This document shows positions 52,423-63,745 of a DNA stretch of 64,000 nucleotides, piece after piece. Under the pieces are notes generated by a model. The model was not told the origin of the DNA. It was given only the letters and a program-made list of their open reading frames with translations, and ran no database searches. The position numbers were made by a program, and so were the translations under genes. Where the stretch lies: assembly GCA_004138175.2 (NCBI GenBank), contig RYFE02000009.1:107809-171808 (forward strand). The letters run 5' to 3'. Source of the stretch: Chloroflexales bacterium ZM16-3 (GTDB taxonomy: Bacteria > Chloroflexota > Chloroflexia > Chloroflexales > Chloroflexaceae). Within the stretch, counting starts at the first letter, position 1, and each line of letters begins with the position of its first letter.

Positions 52423-52452
52423 AGTATAAGTCTATTATAGTGTTGGTGTCAA
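52423..52452 (-). promoter_or_regulatory. Promoter of the giant TPR gene
   Basis: Minus-strand TTGACA (52447-52452), an 18-base spacer and TATACT (52423-52428). Predicted start near 52416, giving a leader of about 98 bases to ATG 52318. A TATAAT lies inside the spacer but only 7 bases from the -35 box. Confidence 0.6.
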
Positions 52453-52771
52453 GAGGTTAGGTTGCGTTTTCTTGCTTAGAATACGCCTGCGCTATGGGAA
52501 AATGGTTTACTGGCAGTGCAGTAATAGCGCAATGTTCGGCGGAGCCGTTAGAAAAACAATGTTGTCAGGGAGGGGCACTAGGAGAATAATCACTTACACG
52601 TTGTGCCTTCACCGAAAGAACCAGAAGGTTGCTACAGAATACGACAGTGTGTTGTAGCTATCTATACAGAACAGATGTTTCTGCGCGACATTACAACAAA
52701 ACACCTGATAACCATTGTATCAGACTGTCGTTGCAGCGCAATAACGAGGGCAGATTTCGGCGATCAACATG

Positions 52772-52803
52772 AAACAAGCCGGCGGTATTCCGCCGGCTTG
52801 TTT
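52772..52803 (-). terminator. Terminator after tRNA-Pro
   Basis: Perfect 14-base arms (52772-52785 and 52790-52803), TATT loop on the plus strand, AAGCCGGCGG core with AAACA/TGTTT ends giving T-rich 3' sequence on the minus strand. It lies 4 bases beyond the tRNA 3' end. Confidence 0.75.
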
Positions 52804-52807
52804 GCTC

Positions 52808-52884
52808 TGGTCGGGGCGACTGGATTTGAACCAGCGACCTCCTGAACCCCATTCAGGTGCGCTACCGGTCTGCGCTACGCCCCG
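52808..52884 (-). tRNA. tRNA-Pro (anticodon GGG)
   Basis: Reads on the minus strand as a 77-base cloverleaf: acceptor stem CGGGGCG/CGCCCCG, D arm, anticodon stem CCTGA/TCAGG with a 7-base loop ATGGGGT (anticodon GGG, reading CCC), and T arm CTGGTTCAAATCCAG. It ends with discriminator A and an encoded CCA. The D loop and the GGTTCAAATCC T-loop are canonical. It stands alone, followed by a terminator. Confidence 0.97.
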
Positions 52885-52921
52885 AGCAACAGGGTGATTA
52901 TAGCGCGTCGGGGCCGATCAG

Positions 52922-53173
52922 TCAAACATCAGGGTCACGCCAGATCATGGATGCGTACATCCCGAGGATCGCGCCGAAGAAGAGCCCGCCGCCGCCCCAG
53001 ATCAGCACGGTGCGAACGAGCATGATGGACCAGCCGGCGGCATCGGTGGGCAGCGCGCCCTCGGCCATGGTGATCACGACCGTGAAGATCGCCCCGAGGA
53101 AGATCGCCACTGCGGCCAGGACGAGCGCGCCTCGGGTGGCCCAGTGCCTCAGGCGCTGTGAAGATGGGTTCAT
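52922..53173 (-). CDS. Small two-helix membrane protein
   Basis: An 83-residue protein with two hydrophobic segments (about 15-37, GALVLAAVAIFLGAIFTVVIT, and 48-72, LVRTVLIWGGGGLFFGAILGMYASM). No catalytic motif. Its ATG overlaps the stop of the upstream histidine kinase by 4 bases, so the two are translationally coupled. Such small proteins next to a sensor kinase may act as modulators or as an accessory membrane subunit; this is inference only. Confidence 0.65.
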   Translation of the reverse strand: MNPSSQRLRHWATRGALVLAAVAIFLGAIFTVVITMAEGALPTDAAGWSIMLVRTVLIWGGGGLFFGAILGMYASMIWRDPDV

Positions 53174-54564
53174 AGGGGGGAATCCTCTGGTGGCGCAAGG
53201 GGCAGCTCGATCACGAAGCGCGCCCCCGGGCTGTGGCGATCATCAAGGTAGGCCACGCCGCTGTGATTGGTGGCGATCTCGCGCACAATGGGCAGGCCGA
53301 GGCCAGAGCTGCCGGGGCTGTTGCCGCGCACCCCGCGCTCCCAGATCTGCTCGCGCAGCGCGGGCGACACGCCCGGCCCGCTGTCGGCGACGCTTAGGCG
53401 CGCTATGTCCTTCTCCCGCGTGACGATGAGATCCACCGAGCCGCCGGGCGGGGTGACCCGCATGGCGTTGTCGAGCAGGTTGAGCAGAGCCTGCTTGAGC
53501 CGGTCGTGGTCGCCAGACACCCCGATCTCGCCATCGGCGGCGCAGCTAAGGGTGAGCCCGGCGCGCCGGGCGCGGCCGGAGAGCAGGGTGCAGATCTCAT
53601 CGGCGAGGGGGGCCAGGCGCACATAGCTGCGACGGGGGAGACGGAGGTGGCTATCATCTGGCGGGCGCAGCAGATCGTCGACCAGGCGCGCGAGGCGGTG
53701 GGTCTCGGCGTCGAGGGTCGTCAGCGCTGGCTGCTGCTCGGCCGGGCTGCTATCGATCAGGTTCTCCAGCACCGCGCTGATCGCCGTGAGGGGTGTGCGT
53801 AGATCGTGGGAGACGCTGCGGTAGAAGCGTGAGCGGGACTGCTCTAGCTCGTCGATGCGGGCAGTGTAGGCTCGCAGGCCGCCCTCCAGTGCGTCGAGGC
53901 TTGCCGCAAGCTGTCTGATCTCGTCGCGCTGCGGCTGGCCGGGTCGACGCAGGTTCGTGTCGAACTCGCAGGCCAGGCGCTCGGCGCGGCGGCTCTGGCG
54001 CAGGATGGGCCGGGCGATCGAGCGGGCGACCAGCAGGCTCGACAGAGCCATCGCCACACCGGCGATGAGCGCGGCCTGGAGCGTTAGGGCGCGCAGGCTG
54101 TCGAGCAGGCGCGCGTCCTCGGCGGTGCTCAGCGAGAGCTCCACCACGCCGATTACGTGTCCGCCAGATGAGATCGCCCGCGCCGCGTAGCTGCGGTCGG
54201 CGGCCTGCGAAGCGGGGAGTGGAAAAGAGGGTCGCACCAGAGCCAGGGCCGGGCGGCTCGGGAAAGGGCCGAGGGACGGGTCGCCGGAGAGCAGCGCGCC
54301 GTCGGTGGAGAAGAGTCGGGCGGCGGTGCCGGGGGGGAGCAGCTCGCGACCGACGCCGCCCGCCGCGAGGCCCTGGAGCGCCTGCGGCGAGTCGGCCAGC
54401 TCGCCGATCAGGGCCGCATAGATCTCGACCTGGGCGGCGAGCGCCTGGGCGCGCTGGCTGGCGAGGTAGCTGCCTGTCAGGGTGACGAGCCCCGCACCCA
54501 GGAGCAGCAGCCCGACAAGTGTCAGCAGCAGGTAGGTCAGGCTGAGGCGGAGGGTGAGGGGCAT
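53170..54564 (-). CDS. Membrane sensor histidine kinase with HAMP domain
   Basis: A 464-residue kinase. Membrane segment 1 (about 6-30, LLLTLVGLLLLGAGLVTLTGSYL) is followed by an extracytoplasmic sensor domain to about 165 and membrane segment 2 (about 175-196). A HAMP linker (SIARPILRQSRRAERLACEF) precedes the H box SVSHDLRTPLTAISAVL, N box LKQALLNLLDNAMRV, and G boxes SVADSGPGVSP and SGLGLPIV. ATG 54564 is chosen; the upstream in-frame extension is heptad DNA. No response regulator adjoins; the next gene is the small membrane protein. It is separated from citrate synthase by the large nested inverted repeat. Confidence 0.9.
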   Translation of the reverse strand: MPLTLRLSLTYLLLTLVGLLLLGAGLVTLTGSYLASQRAQALAAQVEIYAALIGELADSPQALQGLAAGGVGRELLPPGTAARLFSTDGALLSGDPSLGPFPSRPALALVRPSFPLPASQAADRSYAARAISSGGHVIGVVELSLSTAEDARLLDSLRALTLQAALIAGVAMALSSLLVARSIARPILRQSRRAERLACEFDTNLRRPGQPQRDEIRQLAASLDALEGGLRAYTARIDELEQSRSRFYRSVSHDLRTPLTAISAVLENLIDSSPAEQQPALTTLDAETHRLARLVDDLLRPPDDSHLRLPRRSYVRLAPLADEICTLLSGRARRAGLTLSCAADGEIGVSGDHDRLKQALLNLLDNAMRVTPPGGSVDLIVTREKDIARLSVADSGPGVSPALREQIWERGVRGNSPGSSGLGLPIVREIATNHSGVAYLDDRHSPGARFVIELPLAPPEDSPL

Positions 54565-54565
54565 G

Positions 54566-54758
54566 TGAATGTTGAGTGTTGAATGTTGAATGTTGAATAC
54601 GAAAAGACGCAATACCGCAGAAGTAACGCTGTCACCCTGAGCGAAGCGAAGGGTCCCGGCCGGGATTCTTCGCTTCGCTCAGAATGACAAGCTCTCCCAC
54701 AGCGCCACTTATGCGGTATTGCGAAAAGACTCTATTCAACATTCAACATTCAACATTC
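54566..54758. repeat. Nested ~190-base inverted-repeat element
   Basis: Three shells: outer heptads TTGAATG (54567-54597) versus CATTCAA (54733-54758); middle AAAAGACGCAATACCGCA (about 54601-54618) versus TGCGGTATTGCGAAAAGA; inner TGTCACCCTGAGCGAAGCGAAG versus CTTCGCTTCGCTCAGAATGACA (about 54631-54692). GCTCTCCCACAGCG lies inside the right half. It resembles a miniature inverted-repeat element; it fills the gap between the kinase start and the citrate synthase stop. Confidence 0.85.
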
Positions 54759-54760
54759 GC

Positions 54761-55885
54761 TTAGGCGCGTTGGGACATGGGTGTGTAGTGTACATCCATC
54801 GGCCCAGTGTACTCTGCCTCGGGGCGGATGAGGCGGTTGTCGCTGTACTGCTCGTAGACGTGGGCCGTCCAGCCGGCGATGCGGCTCATCGCGAAGATCG
54901 GGGTGAACAGGTCGATCGGGATGCCCAGCGTGTAGTAGACCGAGGCCGAGTAGAAGTCCACATTTACCGGCAGCGACCGCTCCGCCTGCACGATCTTGCG
55001 GATGCGCTCGCTCATCTCGTACCAGCGCATGTTGCCGGTAGAATCCGCCAGATCCTTGGCCAGGCGTTGGAGCCACGGTGCGCGCGGGTCATCGGCCTTG
55101 TAGATGCGGTGGCCAAAGCCCATGATCTTACGCTTGGTCGCAAAGGCAGCCTGCAGATACTCATCGACCCGGTCGAGATCACCGATCTCCTCTAGCATAC
55201 GCATCACCAGCTCGTTGGCCCCGCCGTGGAGCGATCCCTTGAGCGTGCCGATCGCCGAGACGATCGCGCTGTGCATGTCGGAGAGGGTCGATGCGGTGAC
55301 GCGTGCGGCGAAGGTGCTCGCGTTCAGGCCGTGGTCGGCGTGGAGGATGAGGGCGATGTCGAGGACGCGTGCGGCGGTTGCCGATGGCTCTTTGCCGGTG
55401 AGCATGTACAGGAAGTTCGCGGCGTGGCCCAGTTCAGTGCTGGGCGCGATTGGCCAGAGCCCATTGCGAATACGATCCCAGGCGGCGGTGATCGTCGGCA
55501 GCGCGGCGGTTAGGCGAACCGCCTTGTTGAGATTGGCATCCAGCGAGTTATCCAGCACCTGAGGGTCGTAGGACGCGAGAACCGACACACAGGTGCGCAG
55601 CACGTCCATCACTTTGGTGTGCTTGGGCAGCGCCAGCATCACCGAGATTACCTCATTGGGGATCTGCCGGTTAAGCGCAAACTTGCGCTGAATGCTCGCG
55701 AGCTGTGCGGCGCTCGGCAGCTTGCCGTACCAGAGCAGCGCCGTCGTCTCCTCAAAGGTAGACTTCTCCGCCAGCTCGTTGACATCGATGCCGCGGTAGA
55801 ACAGGTGGCCATTGAGCCCATCGATCAGGCTGATCGCCGTCTGCGCGGCGACGATTCCCTCAAGACCCTTGGCAGACGTGGACAT
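54761..55885 (-). CDS. gltA: Citrate synthase
   Basis: A 374-residue enzyme joining oxaloacetate and acetyl-CoA. Landmarks: LIDGLNGHLFYRGIDVNELA near the N-terminus; HADHGLNASTFAARV with the first catalytic His; GSLHGGANELVMRMLEEIG (second His); KIMGFGHRIYKADDPRAPWL (third His/Arg site); and the C-terminal VNVDFYSASVYYTLGIP with catalytic Asp. The short bacterial type I length and the RIYK/DPR motif are consistent with ordinary citrate synthase, though 2-methylcitrate synthases share this fold. Not adjacent to other TCA genes. The SD is weak (AAGG). Confidence 0.93.
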   Translation of the reverse strand: MSTSAKGLEGIVAAQTAISLIDGLNGHLFYRGIDVNELAEKSTFEETTALLWYGKLPSAAQLASIQRKFALNRQIPNEVISVMLALPKHTKVMDVLRTCVSVLASYDPQVLDNSLDANLNKAVRLTAALPTITAAWDRIRNGLWPIAPSTELGHAANFLYMLTGKEPSATAARVLDIALILHADHGLNASTFAARVTASTLSDMHSAIVSAIGTLKGSLHGGANELVMRMLEEIGDLDRVDEYLQAAFATKRKIMGFGHRIYKADDPRAPWLQRLAKDLADSTGNMRWYEMSERIRKIVQAERSLPVNVDFYSASVYYTLGIPIDLFTPIFAMSRIAGWTAHVYEQYSDNRLIRPEAEYTGPMDVHYTPMSQRA

Positions 55886-55974
55886 GAGCCTTCATCCTTT
55901 CCTCACAGTAGGGCCGCCATGGCCAACAGCACGCTACGCCGCGCTCAGCGCACCGCATTGTGCTCAACTGTAAG

Positions 55975-56092
55975 GGGGGACAGGAGTCAGGAGTCAGGAG
56001 TCAGGGGACGATTCTGAACTCGCTTCCCTGGGTGATCGCGAATACTGTGAATGTACCTGCCTGTCCCCTGTCCCCTATCCCCTCGTTCTAGC
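55975..56092. repeat. Heptad hairpin array (GGGGACA/GGAGTCA)
   Basis: Left array 55975-56008 (GGGGACA, GGAGTCA x3, GGGGAC) and right array about 56062-56092 (CTGTCCC, CTATCCC) with a 55-base loop, between the citrate synthase gene start and the RAM domain gene. Confidence 0.85.
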
Positions 56093-56321
56093 CGATCACC
56101 ATACAGGTGACAGTGCGTTTGATCCCCTCGACGCTGTGGATCTCGCTCATCACGAGGCGGCCAATATTGCGGGGGTCAGGGGTCTGAACTGTGGCAATGA
56201 TATCGTAGGGGCCAGTTACCGCATCGACCGCTGTCATCCCGGCGAGGGCGCGCAGCGCGGCTAGAACGTCTGCGACCCGACCTGACTCTGCCTCAATCAG
56301 CACGTACGCTTTTGCTTCCAT
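56088..56321 (-). CDS. Stand-alone RAM (AsnC/Lrp ligand-binding) domain protein
   Basis: A 77-residue protein equal to the C-terminal ligand-binding domain of Lrp/AsnC regulators: AYVLIEAESGRVADVLAALRAL, AVTGPYDIIATVQTPDPRNIGRLVMSEIHSVEGIKRTVTCMVIG. The GPYDIIA motif and the alternating strands match the RAM fold. It lacks a DNA-binding helix-turn-helix, as stand-alone RAM proteins do; these bind amino acids and may sense metabolites or act as accessory subunits. Next to trpA on the same strand (52-base gap), so an amino-acid link is plausible. Confidence 0.85.
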   Translation of the reverse strand: MEAKAYVLIEAESGRVADVLAALRALAGMTAVDAVTGPYDIIATVQTPDPRNIGRLVMSEIHSVEGIKRTVTCMVIG

Positions 56322-56373
56322 GTGTGCCTCCCCATTGAGATTCCACAGGGTTTCGAAACAGCCTATATCAACA

Positions 56374-57186
56374 TCACACGCTGCTCGGCGCAGCGGCGCT
56401 GTCGCCGAGCAGATTGGTCACAAATGCCGTTGTCCCGCTCACCAGATCGGCGGCGGGCAGGTGCTCCATATGCGCGATCAGGGCGCTGCCGACGATCGCG
56501 CCATCGGCGATACGGGCGACCTCGGCCACGTGAGCGGCGCTGCTAATGCCGAAGCCGACGACCAGCGGCAGGTCGCTGAACTTGCGCACACGCTCCAGCA
56601 CGGCGCCGAGGTTGGCCGACAGGCTGGCCCGCGCGCCGGTGATGCCGGTGAGCGAGACGACATAGATGAAGCCGCTGGCCTTTGCGGCGATCTCGGCGAT
56701 CCGCTCATCGGGGGTGGTGGGGGCGACAAACATGATCAGGTCGAGCCCGTGGGCTTCTGATGCGGCGTGAAGCTCGGCGGACTCCTCGGGCGGCATGTCG
56801 GGGATGATCCAGCCGTCGCCACCGGCGGCGGCCAGGTCGGCGCATGCCCGAGCGACGCCGTAGCGGATCAGGGGGTTGTAGTAGCCCATCAGCAGCAGGG
56901 GGGCCTGCACGCCGCGCTCGCGCAGGGCCGACACCGTCTCGATACAGGCGACGAGGTTGATCCCGTTCTCCAGGGCGCGCTGGGTAGCCCGCTGGATTGT
57001 TGCCCCATCGGCGAGCGGGTCGGAGAAGGGCATGCCTAGCTCGAAGAGGCTGGCCCCGGCGGCCTCAAGGGCAGGCACCAGATCCAGGGTGCTCTCGCGC
57101 TCGGGGAATCCCACCGTTAGGTAGGGCATCAGGGCCACGCGGCCCTCGCCCCGTAAGCGGGCGAATGTCTCGGCGATGCGGCTCAT
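56374..57186 (-). CDS. trpA: Tryptophan synthase alpha subunit
   Basis: A 270-residue TIM-barrel enzyme that cleaves indole-3-glycerol phosphate to indole and glyceraldehyde-3-phosphate. [45 protein letters not shown] contains the catalytic Glu and Asp; [51 protein letters not shown] and [11 protein letters not shown] follow in order. Full length. trpB is not adjacent. ATG 57186 has GGAG 8 bases upstream; the frame upstream to 57303 is heptad DNA. No leader-peptide attenuator seen. Confidence 0.95.
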   Translation of the reverse strand: MSRIAETFARLRGEGRVALMPYLTVGFPERESTLDLVPALEAAGASLFELGMPFSDPLADGATIQRATQRALENGINLVACIETVSALRERGVQAPLLLMGYYNPLIRYGVARACADLAAAGGDGWIIPDMPPEESAELHAASEAHGLDLIMFVAPTTPDERIAEIAAKASGFIYVVSLTGITGARASLSANLGAVLERVRKFSDLPLVVGFGISSAAHVAEVARIADGAIVGSALIAHMEHLPAADLVSGTTAFVTNLLGDSAAAPSSV

Positions 57187-57250
57187 TAGGGTACTCCGGA
57201 GGTGAGTGCTGTGAGCGGCATCATACCATAGGAGCGGCGAATAACCAACG

Positions 57251-57294
57251 GCGACCGACCGCTGGCCGCTGAGGGCTGATCGCTGACCGTTGAC
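57251..57294. repeat. Heptad array (GACCGCT/GGCCGCT/GATCGCT)
   Basis: Six consecutive 7-base units of one strand only, between the divergent trpA and pucC genes. No complementary array is seen nearby. Confidence 0.75.
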
Positions 57295-57338
57295 AACCGG
57301 CAATTGCTTCTTATACCAAAATACACCCCGTTGCGTGA

Positions 57339-57344
57339 TATAAT
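57339..57344 (+). promoter_or_regulatory. -10 box of the pucC promoter
   Basis: A perfect TATAAT about 34 bases before the pucC start. No consensus -35 at 17 bases (CCAAAA there), so an activator or an extended -10 may be needed. Confidence 0.35.
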
Positions 57345-57377
57345 GTGCGCACAGCGAACCCCCTCAAGGAGCATTTG

Positions 57378-58799
57378 ATGGCAGCAGGCAAGATACTCGC
57401 CGGGCAGATGCAGGTCGTCCGCTCGTGGATCGACCGCCACCCAACTCTCTGGCGCTGGCTGAAGGTGCTGCGCCTGGGTCTATTCCAGTTTGGCATGGGC
57501 CTCTCGCTGGCACCGATCACCGGCACGCTCAACCGGGTGCTGATCGACGAGCTGCGCATCCCGGCGGCGGCGGTGGGCTTCCTGCTGGCCATCCACTACT
57601 TTGTCTCGCCAGCCCGCGCCCTGATCGGATTCCAGTCCGACGTAGACCGGGCCGGGGGCAGGTGGCGCACGCCCTATCTGGTGTTCGGCGCAATGCTGAC
57701 CTACGGCGGTCTGGCCACGGCTCCCTTCACTCTCATCCTGCTCAGCGGCCAGGGGACGATTGGCTTCTGGCCAGCGATGCTCTTCTGTGGCCTGATCTTT
57801 CTGGGCTACGGCATCGGGGTGAATATCGTCGAGACGATCTACCTGGCGATGGTGAGCGACGTCACGCCCGCTAAGGAGCGCGGCCAGGTGCTGGGGGTGC
57901 TCTGGGTGATGCTGGTGATGGGCACGATCGTTAGCTCGGTGGTGATCGGCCAGCTGCTGCTGCACTACAGCGCCTACCGGCTCATCCAGGTGATGCAGGC
58001 ATCGGCGGTGATCTTTATCGCGCTGACCTTTGTGTCTCTGTATGGGCAGGAGCGCCTGAAGCCGAATGGCGAGCTGGTGGATGTGGCCGAGCCGGTGCGC
58101 GTGCGCGAGAGCCTGGGCCAGTCGCTGCGCATGCTGGCGGCGCAGGTGCCGCTGCGCAACCTGTTCATCGTGCTCTTCGTGGCCACCCTCGGCTTCGCCA
58201 CCCACGATGTGCTGCTGGAGCCTTACGGCGGCCAGGTGCTCAAGATGTCGATCACAGAGACCTCGCAGCTCACGGCGCTGTGGGGCGTGGGTATGCTTGT
58301 CTCGATCGCCCTGGCGGGCTGGGCGCTCTGGAAGGGCCGATCCTCGGTGCTGCTGATCACGATGGGCTGCCTGCTAGGCGCGGCCGGCTTCCTCACCGTA
58401 TCGCTGTCCAGCGGCGAGTCGCTGGCGAACCTGTTCCGCGTCGGCGTTGTCCTGATCGGCATGGGGCGCGGCATGTTCATCGTTGGCGCCCTGGCCCTGG
58501 TGATGTCGCTGGTAGACAAGAACCATGCTGGGCTGTTTATCGGCCTGTGGGGCATCACTCAGGCTCTGGCCCAGGGCTTCGGCACCATCGGCGGCGGCTT
58601 GGCCCGCGACGTTGTCCAGCAGCTCACTGGCCAGGTGGCCCTCGGCTACACGTTGGTTTACTTCACCTCCCTCGGACTGCTCATCTTGGCATCGCTGCTC
58701 CTTCTCGTGCTGCGCATCGGCCGTCAGATCCGCAGCGGCGCCGTCCGCTCGCCCTGGGCCGGGCTGGAGCAGATCAACGCCGACCAGATTATTTTCTAA
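57378..58799 (+). CDS. pucC: PucC/BCH family light-harvesting assembly transporter
   Basis: A 473-residue membrane protein with about twelve transmembrane segments of MFS topology. The LRLGLFQFGMGLSLAPITGTLNRVLIDELRIPAAAVGFL entry and SDVTPAKERGQVLGVLWVMLVMGTIVSS motif mark the PucC (BCH) family. These proteins are needed for assembly of bacteriochlorophyll-protein light-harvesting antennae. This is the clearest evidence that the organism is a phototroph. It is followed by a V4R-domain gene that may act in bacteriochlorophyll metabolism. AAGGAG lies 7 bases upstream of ATG 57378. A palindrome begins within the last codons. Confidence 0.9.
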   Translation: MAAGKILAGQMQVVRSWIDRHPTLWRWLKVLRLGLFQFGMGLSLAPITGTLNRVLIDELRIPAAAVGFLLAIHYFVSPARALIGFQSDVDRAGGRWRTPYLVFGAMLTYGGLATAPFTLILLSGQGTIGFWPAMLFCGLIFLGYGIGVNIVETIYLAMVSDVTPAKERGQVLGVLWVMLVMGTIVSSVVIGQLLLHYSAYRLIQVMQASAVIFIALTFVSLYGQERLKPNGELVDVAEPVRVRESLGQSLRMLAAQVPLRNLFIVLFVATLGFATHDVLLEPYGGQVLKMSITETSQLTALWGVGMLVSIALAGWALWKGRSSVLLITMGCLLGAAGFLTVSLSSGESLANLFRVGVVLIGMGRGMFIVGALALVMSLVDKNHAGLFIGLWGITQALAQGFGTIGGGLARDVVQQLTGQVALGYTLVYFTSLGLLILASLLLLVLRIGRQIRSGAVRSPWAGLEQINADQIIF

Positions 58800-58833
58800 A
58801 GGCTGGCACGCGCAGCGTGCCAGCCTTTAGAAA
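58793..58833. terminator. Palindrome with GGCTGGCACGC arms after pucC
   Basis: 19-base perfect arms (58793-58811 and 58815-58833) with a GCA loop; the left arm includes the pucC stop codon. Core GGCTGGCACG shared with 13500-13556. Likely a transcription end or mRNA stabiliser. Confidence 0.75.
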
Positions 58834-58976
58834 GGCTTTTAGGGAGGGCAGCCTCTCCCTACCCCTCGCCGCCCCAAGAATCCCCCTTCGACACGTTCAA
58901 AAAGTGCTATGCTAAACGGCGATAGGCGCCTGTCTATCGCCGTGCCCGTCCTGTCAGCAGAGGAGTAGACGTACGC

Positions 58977-59654
58977 ATGGAGATCAAGGACAGGACCGAC
59001 CACGATCCGGCGACCGATATCCTGCTGGTAGACGCCTACATGCGCTGGGCGCTTATGGCCGCAGAGGAGGTCGTCGGCAAGAACGGACTCGCCGTTGTGC
59101 TGCGCCAGTCTGGCCTGGAGCAGTTTGTCGGCAACTACCCGCCTGAGCAGCTGAAGGTCACTACCGGCCTGACCCTGACCCACTATGCGGCGCTCAACGC
59201 GGGGTTGCTGAACTTCTTCGGCCGGGCCGCCCGCAGTATGTCCCTGCGCATCGGTCGCCAGTCGGCGCGCTACGCGATCGAGCATCAAGGTGCGCTCTTC
59301 GGCACGGCGGCCCTGCTCGCCTCCAAGGTGCTTCCGATGTCCACCCAGATCAAGATGGGCCTCTCGGCTATGCAGGCCGGGTTCCGTCGGCTCAGCCAGA
59401 CTGTCGGCCAGGATCGCCACATGGAGCTTGAGGATCGCGGTGAGACCTGGGCCTACCTGGACTATGATGACCCGACGAGTGCGGGGAAATCCTCCGACGA
59501 GCCGATTGGCTGGGTCCAGACCGGGGCGATCCAGGAGGCGCTGCGCTGGCAGATCGGTAAGGACTTTGATGTTGAGCAGGTGGCCTGCCGCTCGATGGGT
59601 GCTCCCGCCTCAATCTGGCTGGTGAATAAGACGCCGAAGATGCCCACCGCGTGA
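58977..59654 (+). CDS. V4R-domain protein (BchJ-like)
   Basis: A 225-residue protein. A helical N-terminal part (VDAYMRWALMAAEEVVGKNGLAVVLRQSGLEQF) precedes a V4R domain with a late conserved Cys/Gly pattern (EQVACRSMGAPASIWLV) that in V4R proteins closes a small ligand pocket. V4R/BchJ proteins were linked to 4-vinyl reduction of chlorophyll precursors but are now regarded as accessory or porphyrin-binding. Placement right after pucC makes a role in bacteriochlorophyll production likely, though the family also includes unrelated sensors. No membrane segment. RBS is weak. Confidence 0.7.
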   Translation: MEIKDRTDHDPATDILLVDAYMRWALMAAEEVVGKNGLAVVLRQSGLEQFVGNYPPEQLKVTTGLTLTHYAALNAGLLNFFGRAARSMSLRIGRQSARYAIEHQGALFGTAALLASKVLPMSTQIKMGLSAMQAGFRRLSQTVGQDRHMELEDRGETWAYLDYDDPTSAGKSSDEPIGWVQTGAIQEALRWQIGKDFDVEQVACRSMGAPASIWLVNKTPKMPTA

Positions 59655-59752
59655 GGGAACAGGGCACTGGGGACAGGGGACAGGCATCACAAGGCCACAC
59701 TCCTCTGCCCTGTACGCTGTACCCTGTACGCTGTACCCTGTACCCTGAAGGA
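59653..59752. repeat. Heptad arrays (GGGGACA, then GTACCCT/GTACGCT)
   Basis: About 59658-59683: GGGGACA units. 59714-59749: GTACGCT/GTACCCT units, five in a row. The two arrays are not complementary, so this is a composite rather than a hairpin. The last unit ends 10 bases before the pentapeptide gene's start. Confidence 0.85.
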
Positions 59753-59759
59753 GAGTGTC

Positions 59760-60698
59760 ATGGCTGACCTGACCCCCGACCAGATTTTCGATCTGCTAAA
59801 CCGACCCGGCCCGCTCTGGCTGGTGGGCGCGAACCTGTCCGGCGCGAACCTGTCTGGCGCGAACTTGAGCAACGCGAACCTGAGCGAGGCTAACCTTGTC
59901 GGTACACGCCTGAGCGACGCGAACCTCTACCGCGCTGACCTGAGCGTGACCGAGCTGGGTGGCGCGAACTTGAGCTGGGCTAACCTGCGCGAGGCTCGTC
60001 TGGGCTGGGCGCAACTGGTGCGGGCCGACCTGAGCGATGCTGACCTGCGAAAGAGTGATCTGGCCTGGGCTAACCTGGAGTTCGCCAACCTGACCGGGGC
60101 GAACCTGCGCGGGGCGAACCTGGGCGCGGCCGACTTCAGCGGGGCCAATCTCTACGGGGCCAACCTGAGCCTCTGCAACCTGAGCGGCGTGGACCTGCGC
60201 GACACGATTATGATCGGGGCGAACCTGAGCGAGGCCCAGCTTCGCGAGGCCCAGCTGGTGAACCTGGGCGGCGCGAATCTGTCGGGGGCGAACCTGAACA
60301 AGGTCAGCCTGGCCGGGGCAAGCATGGCCGGGGTGAACCTGAGCGGGGCCAGCCTACTCAGCGCCACCCTGCGCGAGGCGACCCTGAGCGACGCCAACTT
60401 TATCGGGGCGAACCTCTACGAGGCGAACTTGAGCGATGCCACCTTGCGCGGGGCCGACCTGAGCGAGGCGAACCTGAGCGGGGCCTACCTGAGCGGGGCC
60501 AACCTTGAGGGCGCGATCATGACCAGGGCCAACCTGAGCCGGGCCAACCTGAGCGGCTGCAACCTGCGCGGCGCCCAGCTCGCCGGCTGCGTCCTGCGCG
60601 AGGCCAGCCTCGCCGACGCCGACCTGACCGGCGCGGATCTCTCCGGCGCGGACCTGAGCGAGTGCGACATGACCGGCGCGGTCGGGTACGCCGCATAG
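59760..60698 (+). CDS. Pentapeptide-repeat protein
   Basis: A 312-residue protein made almost wholly of A-[ND]-L-[SRY]-x pentapeptides (about 50 copies, residues 25-305), predicted to fold as a right-handed beta-helix. There is a short N-terminal helical segment (DLTPDQIFDLLNRPGPLWLV) and no membrane span or signal. Pentapeptide proteins can mimic DNA (Qnr, MfpA) or act as structural elements; no specific target can be read here. GAAGGAGAG precedes the ATG. Convergent with uvrA, separated by a terminator-like palindrome. Confidence 0.9.
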   Translation: MADLTPDQIFDLLNRPGPLWLVGANLSGANLSGANLSNANLSEANLVGTRLSDANLYRADLSVTELGGANLSWANLREARLGWAQLVRADLSDADLRKSDLAWANLEFANLTGANLRGANLGAADFSGANLYGANLSLCNLSGVDLRDTIMIGANLSEAQLREAQLVNLGGANLSGANLNKVSLAGASMAGVNLSGASLLSATLREATLSDANFIGANLYEANLSDATLRGADLSEANLSGAYLSGANLEGAIMTRANLSRANLSGCNLRGAQLAGCVLREASLADADLTGADLSGADLSECDMTGAVGYAA

Positions 60699-60708
60699 CC
60701 GCCCTGCC

Positions 60709-60741
60709 AGGTAGAGACGCCCCGCCGGGGCGTCTCTACCT
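60709..60741. terminator. Bidirectional palindrome between the pentapeptide gene and uvrA
   Basis: 15-base perfect arms (60709-60723 and 60727-60741) with a GCC loop; core GTAGAGACGCCCC is a variant of the GTAGGG family. It lies between convergent stops and probably acts as a bidirectional terminator. Confidence 0.75.
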
Positions 60742-60747
60742 AGTCAT

Positions 60748-63723
<2,976 letters not shown>

Positions 63724-63745
63724 AGGTGCTCCTGGGCTAGGTCAA

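Larger units (their letters stand above)
52319..52807. other. 489-base AT-rich region upstream of the giant TPR gene
   Basis: Low in GC compared with the rest of the window; short frames here lack homology features. It contains the TPR gene promoter (52423-52452) and the terminator hairpin at 52772-52803. Nothing else recognised. Confidence 0.6.

Noticed and set aside
52432..52452. TTGACA with TATAAT only 7 bases apart
   Set aside because: Spacing too short for sigma70; the 18-base pairing with TATACT is the plausible promoter.
54566..54758. Insertion sequence or complete transposon
   Set aside because: No transposase frame and no clear target-site duplication; described as a nested inverted repeat instead.
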